From Pseudoramibacter fermentans (lineage in GTDB: Bacteria; Bacillota; Clostridia; Eubacteriales; Eubacteriaceae), in assembly GCA_009493725.1 (NCBI GenBank), contig VOGB01000005.1:496001-560000 (forward strand): DNA of 64,000 bases, read 5' to 3'. Positions within the stretch are counted from its first letter, which is position 1; each line of letters opens with the position of its first letter. The translations under genes were made by a program, and so were the position numbers. The notes under the pieces are model-generated. The model did not search any database. It saw only the letters and a program-made list of their open reading frames with translations, and was not told the DNA's origin. Of this stretch, positions 33,874 to 42,019 are shown in pieces.

Positions 33874-34602
33874 TTATTTTTTTGCTTGAATCGATGGATT
33901 TAATGTCACTTCCGCCAATGCCGGCAGCTCCTTCTTAAGCTCGGCCGCGTCGAAGGGCGCGCCGTGTCCCGGATAAATGCGTTCGGGCCGGACGTCGATC
34001 ATTTTCTGCCAGCTTGCGCGGTAGGCGTCCAAATCGCCGATCCAAATCGTCGTTTTAAGCGGCCAGTCCGCCCGATTCTGGGCCGCGTCGCCGCAGAACA
34101 GGGCGCCATCCCACAATAGGCCGATGCTGTCCTCGGTGTGGCCGGGCAGCGCGAGCACCGCCGCCCCGGGCAGGATCTCCCCGATCGTCCCGTCCTCGAC
34201 CCAAAGAAAGCGGGAAAGCAGCCCTTCCTCGATCGCCGGAAAGCGGTGCCGGCCGTGGCCGTCCCGGATCATCTGCCGGCACACGGCAGCCGCGTCGTCG
34301 TCGGGCACGCCGCCGCCCGGTCCGTTCTGTCCCCGCCGAAGTCCCGTAAGCGTCTTTCTCGAGGTGATGACTTTCAGCCCCGGCACCGCCTCCATCACGT
34401 CGTTGACAAAGCCGGCGTGGTCGTCGTGGGCGTGAGTCAAGAACAAGTAATCGAGGGCCGACGGATCGAGATCCACCGTTGCCATCCGGCTTAAAAAATG
34501 GGGCCAGTCTTCCGCGTAGCCGGTGTCAATCAACACCGTCAGGCCCCGGTTCTGGACTACCCAGCTGTGGACGAAATCCGTCCCGCAATCGGCAATTTTC
34601 AT
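33874..34602 (-). CDS. MBL-fold metallo-hydrolase
   Basis: 242 aa. Metal ligands are THAHDDHAG (HxHxDH, about 56-64), LPGHTEDS, CGDAAQNRAD and YPGHGAPF, i.e. a complete metallo-beta-lactamase di-metal site. It resembles glyoxalase II or lactonase-like cytosolic hydrolases; substrate unknown. Convergent with the flavin reductase and downstream of the acetyltransferase gene. Confidence 0.88.
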   Translation of the reverse strand: MKIADCGTDFVHSWVVQNRGLTVLIDTGYAEDWPHFLSRMATVDLDPSALDYLFLTHAHDDHAGFVNDVMEAVPGLKVITSRKTLTGLRRGQNGPGGGVPDDDAAAVCRQMIRDGHGRHRFPAIEEGLLSRFLWVEDGTIGEILPGAAVLALPGHTEDSIGLLWDGALFCGDAAQNRADWPLKTTIWIGDLDAYRASWQKMIDVRPERIYPGHGAPFDAAELKKELPALAEVTLNPSIQAKK

Positions 34603-34643
34603 TTTTTCTATTTCCTATGTTTCTCGTTCTTTTAAATTTTTTC

Positions 34644-35135
34644 TTATAAGTAATACACGTGGGGAATGATCGCTTCGTAATGGCCATCGTCCATTCTAAA
34701 GCCCCGTTCAATGGTCCCGAGCTGCTTGAAGCCGATGTCCTTGTACAGCTTCAGCGCCGCCTGATTCGTCGCGACCACGGCGTTCAGCTGAATGATGCCG
34801 TAGCCCAAATCCCGAGCCTGGGCGATCGAATCCTCTACCAGCAGACGGCCGATGTGCTGCCCGCGGACCTCCCGGTCGACGGCATAGCTCGTGTTGGCGA
34901 TGTGCCCGCAGCGGCCGACGTTGTTCGGGTGAAGAATGTAAAGGCCGACGATGGCGCCGCTTTCAGTGTCGTAGGCGATGCCGGTGTAATCCTGCTTCGC
35001 GAAAAAGGCCTTCCCTTCTTCGTAGGTCAAAAGGTTCGTCTGCGGAAAGGCCTTGCCCTCTTCGACGATCTGATTCCAAATGCGCACGGCGCTTCCCACT
35101 TCTTTTACGGTCCATTTCTTAACTGCGATTGTCAT
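34644..35135 (-). CDS. GNAT-family N-acetyltransferase
   Basis: 163 aa; ATG at 35135 has TTGGAGG 5 nt upstream. Motif A: NTSYAVDREVRGQHIGRLLV (RGQHIG), motif B: NQAALKLYKDIGFKQLGT. It has the N-acetyltransferase fold similar to phosphinothricin or amino-acid acetyltransferases; substrate unknown. Directly upstream of the MBL hydrolase gene on the same strand. Confidence 0.85.
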   Translation of the reverse strand: MTIAVKKWTVKEVGSAVRIWNQIVEEGKAFPQTNLLTYEEGKAFFAKQDYTGIAYDTESGAIVGLYILHPNNVGRCGHIANTSYAVDREVRGQHIGRLLVEDSIAQARDLGYGIIQLNAVVATNQAALKLYKDIGFKQLGTIERGFRMDDGHYEAIIPHVYYL

Positions 35136-35399
35136 GATTGCCTCCAAATGCGTCGTATTTTCAATGCGATTGGTCATTGAATATGCTTTATTTAATTAAA
35201 TTGTATATTTTCATTATATCACAACCGCATCGCGCAAAAGAAAAAAGAATGTAAATCCAAATGAAGAAAAAGCGCCGTTTTGTAACCTGTGAAATTGTAC
35301 TGAAAAAAGAACAAAAAAAGATAATATTTTGTGATTGCCTTGAATTTCCGCGTCAACCCGCGTAGGATACGGGTAAATCCACTTAGGGAGGTAAAAAAC

Positions 35400-35603
35400 A
35401 TGACTGCTCTTAAACGCCATGGCACGTTCATTGATTTTCTCGTGATTGTGATGCTGCTTTTGGCTTGGCCCATGGGCGTGATTTTGATGTGGGCGTACAC
35501 CCCGTGGTCGAGATCCGTCAAAATTGCAATCACCGTTTGTCTCGCCCTTCTCACGATCCTGACCGTCAATTCAGTCTGTTATTTCCGCATCATGCCCTCT
35601 TAA
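35400..35603 (+). CDS. Small two-helix membrane protein
   Basis: 67 aa with AGGGAGG 8 nt before ATG. Two hydrophobic segments (about 14-33, FLVIVMLLLAWPMGVILMWA; about 42-58, AITVCLALLTILTVNSV) joined by a short polar turn. The C-terminus is basic and short. No family is recognised. The ribosome binding site and following terminator support a real gene. Confidence 0.65.
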   Translation: MTALKRHGTFIDFLVIVMLLLAWPMGVILMWAYTPWSRSVKIAITVCLALLTILTVNSVCYFRIMPS

Positions 35604-35622
35604 CTATTTTCTGACTGCTCCG

Positions 35623-35652
35623 CCGCTGCCTTTCGGCAGCGGTTTTTATTTT
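35623..35652 (+). terminator. Terminator of the small membrane protein gene
   Basis: Perfect 8-bp stem CCGCTGCC / GGCAGCGG, tetraloop TTTC, T-rich tail on the plus strand, running into the end of the convergent tetR-type gene. Confidence 0.9.
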
Positions 35653-36221
35653 TCCGAGGTCTTTTCAAAAATCGGACTGGCCAGCAGATCGTCGATCAGC
35701 TGTTTGGCGTCTGCCATCGTCGCGTCGCTGTCCCTTTCTACGCCGCTGGCGAAAATGAACCCCCACAGCCCAAAGGTCAAAAAGGCGTCCAATTGTCCCG
35801 GATGGTACTGCGTCTTCAGCCGATCCGCGTTGATCTTTCCGAACATTTTCAAATTCTTCAGGACAAAATGGTAGTACATCGAAACGGCCGGGCTCGCCTC
35901 CGTTTGAACCGACGCTTTGACAAAGGGCGTCGTCACCTCGATGAGCACCATCAGAAAATGCTGGCAGGAAATGTTCAGCCGATGTTCGGGATTGTCCTTT
36001 TCCAATTCCTCAAACCGCGCCGTCGCCTCTTCTTGAATATCCTCAAAGCAGTGCTCAAGCAGGTCGTACTTGTCGCTGTAATAGGTGTAGAAGGTGATCC
36101 GGCTGGTGTTGGCCCGCTTGCAGATTTCCGTCACCGAAATCTTTTCAAAGGGTTTTTCCAAAATCATCTGCCGCAGGGTATTTTTTAAATTTTTTTGAGT
36201 TTTAATGATCCGCTTATCCAT
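35646..36221 (-). CDS. TetR-family transcriptional regulator
   Basis: 191 aa. N-terminal helix-turn-helix (ISVTEICKRANTSRITFYTYYSDKYDLLEHCF, about 28-60) is classic TetR/AcrR. The C-terminal ligand domain is of the TetR_C type with no assignable ligand. It is divergent from the B12-binding radical SAM gene and is likely to regulate it and itself through the AT-rich palindromes between them. Confidence 0.88.
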   Translation of the reverse strand: MDKRIIKTQKNLKNTLRQMILEKPFEKISVTEICKRANTSRITFYTYYSDKYDLLEHCFEDIQEEATARFEELEKDNPEHRLNISCQHFLMVLIEVTTPFVKASVQTEASPAVSMYYHFVLKNLKMFGKINADRLKTQYHPGQLDAFLTFGLWGFIFASGVERDSDATMADAKQLIDDLLASPIFEKTSEK

Positions 36222-36250
36222 TTTCCCATATTTTTTATCTAGTTAATCTA

Positions 36251-36334
36251 CATTAATTAAACGCATTTCACAAATTGTAATTGCGAAAAACTGAGCCAAT
36301 GATTATAAATAGATTTAGTCATGTTAATTAACAT
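36251..36334. promoter_or_regulatory. Candidate TetR operators
   Basis: The divergent spacer holds the perfect 14-bp palindrome ATGTTAATTAACAT at 36321-36334 and a second TTAATTAA near 36253-36260. They sit where a divergent regulator would bind. Assignment to the TetR protein is by position only. Confidence 0.5.
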
Positions 36335-36431
36335 CGGTTTACAAAATGTGACTTAATTATACAATCATCCAATAAACTTTACAAGTATATAAATAACTAT
36401 TTTACACGCATTAAAGAAAGGATAAATGAAG

Positions 36432-37847
36432 ATGAAAATCGTCATGATCACCCCGACAACCGCGCTGCGCCGACTTCCTTTCTACCGCTGGGGCGGCAAA
36501 ATCTACGGCCAGTCCAACTCCATTACTGGCCCGCTGATCCTCGGCGGCATCTTAAAAAAAGCCGGTCACGAGGTTGCCGTTTACGAGGAGCTCAACGCCA
36601 ATATCCACGTCAACCGCCTCATCGCCGACCCCAGCGTCGACGTCTTTTGTTTTTCGCTGATGACCTCTAACGCGCCGCGGGGCTACGAGCTGGCCGACCG
36701 CATCCACAAGGAGAGCCGCGCCCGGGTCATTTTTGGCGGCATGCACCCGACCGCGATGCCCGAGGAGGCGTTGAAACACGCCGATCAGGTGGTGGTCGGC
36801 GAGGCGGAAAAGGTCATCGTCGACGTCGTCGAGGGCCGCAGAACCGAGCCCATCGTCCAGGGGATTCCCCTGACCTGCCTCGACGAGGTGCCCTTCCCCG
36901 ATTATTCGATTCTCAAGACGCCGTGCGAGGCGGCCAACGTCATCTCGACCCGCGGCTGTCCTTACCGCTGCACCTTCTGCACGACCTCCCGGATGTTTGC
37001 GCCCTACCGTCAGCGCTCCGTCGACAACGTCATCGAGGAAATCCGCATGTACAAAAAGATGGGCTTCAAGTACATGAATTTTGAGGACGACAATTTCACC
37101 GCCGACAAGGAGCGGGCGAAGGAAATCTGCCGCCGCATGATCGCCGAAGGGCTGACTTTCAAAGAGACCTTCTTCTTCGGCCGCACCGACTTAGCCGAGG
37201 ACGAGGAGCTTTTGACGCTGCTCCACGACGCCCACCTGACCCGGGTTCTCATCGGCATCGAATCCTTGAATCAGGACGCCCTCAACGACATCCACAAGGG
37301 ACAGAACATCGCAAACATCCGGGCCGCGGCGAAGGCCTGTGAGCGCCACCACATTCGGATGATCGCCAGCGTCGTCCTCGGATTGGACGCCGACAGCCGC
37401 GAGGACATCCACCGCAGCGTGCAGTTCGCCAAGCACATTCACGCCTACCAGCTCCAGCCCGCGATCCTGACGCCCTACCCCGGCACGCCGGTCTACGACC
37501 AGATGGTAAAGGAGGGGCGGATGCTCTCGAAGAACTGGAGCGATTTCGACATGATGAACGCGACCTTCCTGCCGAAAAACATGACGCCCTGGGAATTGCA
37601 GGACGCCTTTTATCAGGAATCGACCTATTTCTACGATTTCAAGTCCGCGCGGGAAATCGGCGCGCGGTTCGGCTCTGAGTACAAATGGCGCCGCTACGGT
37701 CTGGCGATTCTGGCGCGCCTCGGCGGCTTCGGCGCCCACCTGGCCTCCCGCATCGGCAAGGGCAGCGTCTATTACAACCTGCGCCATTACGGCCTGACCC
37801 CCAAGCCCAAGCGCGGCCGCCTGCGGCATCAGCCCCATCACGCCTGA
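36432..37847 (+). CDS. B12-binding radical SAM protein
   Basis: 471 aa. ATG at 36432 (AGGA 9 nt upstream) is preferred to one two codons earlier. N-terminal cobalamin-binding-like Rossmann domain (about 1-150, IFGGMHPTAMPEEAL, VVGEAE), then a radical SAM domain with RGCPYRCTFCTTSRMF (Cx3Cx2C, about 177-190) and FFFGRTDLAEDEELLTLL, LIGIESLNQDAL. The Arg-rich, His-ending C-terminus has no match. Such enzymes methylate or rearrange unactivated carbons. Its divergence from a TetR regulator suggests inducible expression. Confidence 0.85.
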   Translation: MKIVMITPTTALRRLPFYRWGGKIYGQSNSITGPLILGGILKKAGHEVAVYEELNANIHVNRLIADPSVDVFCFSLMTSNAPRGYELADRIHKESRARVIFGGMHPTAMPEEALKHADQVVVGEAEKVIVDVVEGRRTEPIVQGIPLTCLDEVPFPDYSILKTPCEAANVISTRGCPYRCTFCTTSRMFAPYRQRSVDNVIEEIRMYKKMGFKYMNFEDDNFTADKERAKEICRRMIAEGLTFKETFFFGRTDLAEDEELLTLLHDAHLTRVLIGIESLNQDALNDIHKGQNIANIRAAAKACERHHIRMIASVVLGLDADSREDIHRSVQFAKHIHAYQLQPAILTPYPGTPVYDQMVKEGRMLSKNWSDFDMMNATFLPKNMTPWELQDAFYQESTYFYDFKSAREIGARFGSEYKWRRYGLAILARLGGFGAHLASRIGKGSVYYNLRHYGLTPKPKRGRLRHQPHHA

Positions 37848-37886
37848 ATGCGCTTGCCTTCATTCTGAAATAATCGACCTAAAAAT

Positions 37887-37915
37887 TTGAAAAAAAGAAA
37901 AAGACCCTTTATAAT
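37887..37915 (+). promoter_or_regulatory. Promoter of the 101-aa gene
   Basis: TTGAAA and TATAAT with exactly 17 nt spacing, about 43 nt upstream of the ATG at 37958. Confidence 0.8.
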
Positions 37916-37957
37916 AGTATACAAACCAGTTTGATCACGCAGAAAGGAGTATTCGAA

Positions 37958-38263
37958 ATGAACTCAAAAAAATTTCCCGAACAATCCAAAGAATCCGCCA
38001 CCATGATTGAAGCCGCGAACGATCTGCTGACCGAAATCACCGAATTGGCCAATAGTCTCGACGATGTTCTGGACCGCTACCTCGGCATGTACGATTTTGA
38101 GGCCATCGAAGATTCCTTTTGGAGCGACGCCCTCGAGGGCATCGACGTCAGCAAGAACAACTTGATCAACGATCTCGACGACCTGGCCGGCAGCATCAGT
38201 CCGGTGCTCGGTCTCGAAAAGGGCACCGTCGACTACGAAACCAAAGACGAAATAGGGAGATGA
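37958..38263 (+). CDS. Acidic hypothetical protein
   Basis: 101 aa, GAAAGGAG 8 nt before ATG. Strongly acidic and helical: SATMIEAANDLLTEITELAN and LINDLDDLAGSISPVLG. No cysteines. Not recognised. Its stop overlaps the next small gene, so the two are probably co-translated. Confidence 0.6.
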   Translation: MNSKKFPEQSKESATMIEAANDLLTEITELANSLDDVLDRYLGMYDFEAIEDSFWSDALEGIDVSKNNLINDLDDLAGSISPVLGLEKGTVDYETKDEIGR

Positions 38264-38268
38264 GCATT

Positions 38269-38415
38269 GTGGCATCACGACTGAAACGTAAATGGCAGGC
38301 CTTCCTCGACCGCCTGGCTCAGCAGAACAATCAGACCTTTGATGGCGGCAAGCCTTCCTGCTGCAGCGACACTAACAAAAAAGTGACGCCAAAGGAAGTC
38401 GCTCAAAATCACTAA
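38269..38415 (+). CDS. LDCC-motif-like small putative metal-binding protein
   Basis: 48 aa. GTG at 38269 lies 9 nt after GGGAG; an ATG at 38260 would give 51 aa. The pattern KRKWQAFLDRLAQQNNQTF, then GGKPSCCSDTNKK, matches the small 'LDCC motif putative metal-binding' family of anaerobes (FLDRLAKxN...F-G-G...LDCC). Here the tetrad is PSCC. Two adjacent cysteines could bind metal. Function unknown. Confidence 0.6.
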   Translation: MASRLKRKWQAFLDRLAQQNNQTFDGGKPSCCSDTNKKVTPKEVAQNH

Positions 38416-38445
38416 TTTTGACAAAAATTCAATAAATTTCACAAA

Positions 38446-38470
38446 AACAGCCATTTTTGGCTGTTTTTTT
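38446..38470 (+). terminator. Intrinsic terminator
   Basis: Stem AACAGCC / GGCTGTT with loop ATTTTT and a TTTTTTT run, closing the small two-gene unit before rho. Confidence 0.85.
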
Positions 38471-38576
38471 CTTGCGGCCTTTGATAAAATAGACCCACTT
38501 AATCGAGTTTAAATCCAACTTTGCGCCGCGGCGCATTTTTAAATTTACAATTTATTTTAATTTTCAGGAGTCTTAC

Positions 38577-40193
<1,617 letters not shown>

Positions 40194-40203
40194 ACAAAAA
40201 ATT

Positions 40204-40237
40204 CAGGCACCCGCTCAAATCGATGAGCAGGTGCCTG
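40204..40237 (+). terminator. Terminator between rho and murI
   Basis: Stem CAGGCACC-CGCTC / GAGC-A-GGTGCCTG with T-runs on both strands, serving both convergent genes. Confidence 0.88.
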
Positions 40238-40241
40238 TTTT

Positions 40242-41024
40242 TTAATTTAAATCCATATGGTAGAAAGTTTTGTACAGCTTCATTTCCTCCGGCGTGTCGA
40301 TGCTGGACCGGAAGACGACACCGCCCGGGCCTTCCTCCGGCATTCTGAGAACACCGCGTTTCGCCAGGACCCGGCGCAGCTCTCTGGCGGTGCCGCGGCC
40401 GCCGTCGTAGAGCTTGACGTCATTGCCGAGCACCCGGCGGATCTGCTTTTTCACAAAGGGATAATGGGTACAGCCGAGGACGAGGCTATCGACTTTCCCA
40501 CGGTAGGGCCCAAGAAACCGTTCGAGCATCGCGGCCAGATCCGGTGCGTCGAGGTGGCCCGCCTCGATGCGTTTCGCCAGCCCCGGACAGGACTGGGACG
40601 CGCAGTCGGCGTAGCCCGCATACCGTTCCCACAAATCGTGATATTTTTTAAGCGACAAGGTCACCGGCGTCGCCATCACGAGGACCCGATGGCTGCTCTC
40701 CGCCGTCGCCGCCGGCTTCAGCGCCGGTTCGATGCCGACGATCGGAATCGTGAACGTGGTTCTCAGCAAATCCGCCGCGGCGCTCGTCGCGGTGTTGCAG
40801 GCGATGACAATGGCTTTCACGCCGTCGTCGACCATGCGCTGCGCGATCGCCATGGTCATCTGCTGGACCCGTTCCACCGACTTTTCGCCGTAGGGCGCGT
40901 TGGCCGAGTCGCCGAAAAACAGAAACCGCTCGTCCGGCAACTCCCGGGTCATTTCCTGAAGGACGGAAATCCCGCCGAGCCCGGAGTCAATGACCCCAAC
41001 GTAATTGTGAAATGCTGGTCGCAT
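40242..41024 (-). CDS. murI: Glutamate racemase
   Basis: 260 aa; ATG at 41024 has AAGGAGG 5 nt upstream. Active-site features are GVIDSGLGG near the N-terminus, catalytic Cys in ACNTATS and in GCTHYPF, and FFGDSANAPYG. It interconverts L- and D-glutamate for peptidoglycan. Standard family length. Confidence 0.93.
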   Translation of the reverse strand: MRPAFHNYVGVIDSGLGGISVLQEMTRELPDERFLFFGDSANAPYGEKSVERVQQMTMAIAQRMVDDGVKAIVIACNTATSAAADLLRTTFTIPIVGIEPALKPAATAESSHRVLVMATPVTLSLKKYHDLWERYAGYADCASQSCPGLAKRIEAGHLDAPDLAAMLERFLGPYRGKVDSLVLGCTHYPFVKKQIRRVLGNDVKLYDGGRGTARELRRVLAKRGVLRMPEEGPGGVVFRSSIDTPEEMKLYKTFYHMDLN

Positions 41025-41091
41025 AAGGCCCTCCTTGTCGTGTTGTAATCTTTTGATATTATACGTCATTTTTTATTTAATTGAAAGAGTG

Positions 41092-41120
41092 GTGAACAAG
41101 TAAAATTTCTGTGTTATAAT
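41092..41120 (+). promoter_or_regulatory. Promoter of the deacetylase-nrdJ unit
   Basis: GTGAAC and TATAAT separated by 17 nt; the ATG of the deacetylase gene is 40 nt downstream. The -35 is weak. Confidence 0.6.
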
Positions 41121-41159
41121 AATCCCTACACGAATTCAAACAAAAGAGGTTCAGTGTTA

Positions 41160-42002
41160 ATGCGACTATCTATTCAAATGATTTTAAGGACAAGCATCGG
41201 TTTCGCTGCGGTGCTTGTTTTTTGTTCCCTGTTTGCGGTCGGTGCCCGCGCAGCGAGTCTGAATTCCTACGCTGCGTACGTCAATGCCACCAGCAGCCTG
41301 TCTGTTTTTGACGCCGGCGAGACATCGCCCGACGCGTTGATTCCCGGCGAAACCCCAGGGCGTGATACGGAATCGAACAAAAAAATCGTCTACTTGACTT
41401 TTGATGACGGCCCATCGGAAAACACCGACGCCATTCTCTCTATTCTCAGGCAGAATCACATCCACGCCACGTTTTTCGTTTCGGGCATGTACCCCCAGTA
41501 CCGCCATCTGATCAAAAAGGCTTACGACGAAGGCAACACCATCGGCCTGCACACCGAAACGCACAAATACGACATCTACCGCTCGGAAGACACCTATTTT
41601 AACGATCTGAATCAGATCGCCCAAATCGTCAAGTCGGAAATCGGATTTGTGCCCGCCTACGTCCGCTTCCCCGGCGGCTCGTCCAACACGGTGTCCCGGA
41701 ATTACGCCCAGGGCATCATGGGCAAACTGGCGGCGGAATTGAACAAACGCGGCTACCAGTACTACGACTGGAACGCTGATTCCACCGACGCCGCCCACAG
41801 CGAGGACGCGGTGGACGACCTCGTCAAGCACGCCACTGACTGCAATGATAACAACGTCGTGCTGCTGTGCCACGACGCTCCCGGCAAGGGGACAACGGTT
41901 CAGGCGCTGCAGCGCATCATCGACAATTACCGCTCCCGGGGCTATACCTTCAGGGGAATTTCCCGCAATTCTTACGCCCCCCATCAGCCCATTGCAAATT
42001 AA
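41160..42002 (+). CDS. Polysaccharide deacetylase (NodB-type), membrane-anchored or secreted
   Basis: 280 aa. An N-terminal hydrophobic signal or anchor (IGFAAVLVFCSLFAVGARA) is followed by a short Ser/Thr linker and the NodB domain (about 75-270): TFDDGPSENT (two Asp), HTETH (metal His), RFPGGSSN, DWNADSTDA and LCHDAPGK. It deacetylates peptidoglycan or chitin-like sugars at the cell surface. Its stop overlaps the nrdJ upstream frame by 1 nt, so nrdJ may be co-transcribed. Confidence 0.9.
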   Translation: MRLSIQMILRTSIGFAAVLVFCSLFAVGARAASLNSYAAYVNATSSLSVFDAGETSPDALIPGETPGRDTESNKKIVYLTFDDGPSENTDAILSILRQNHIHATFFVSGMYPQYRHLIKKAYDEGNTIGLHTETHKYDIYRSEDTYFNDLNQIAQIVKSEIGFVPAYVRFPGGSSNTVSRNYAQGIMGKLAAELNKRGYQYYDWNADSTDAAHSEDAVDDLVKHATDCNDNNVVLLCHDAPGKGTTVQALQRIIDNYRSRGYTFRGISRNSYAPHQPIAN

Positions 42003-42019
42003 TGAAACGGAGAACGATC

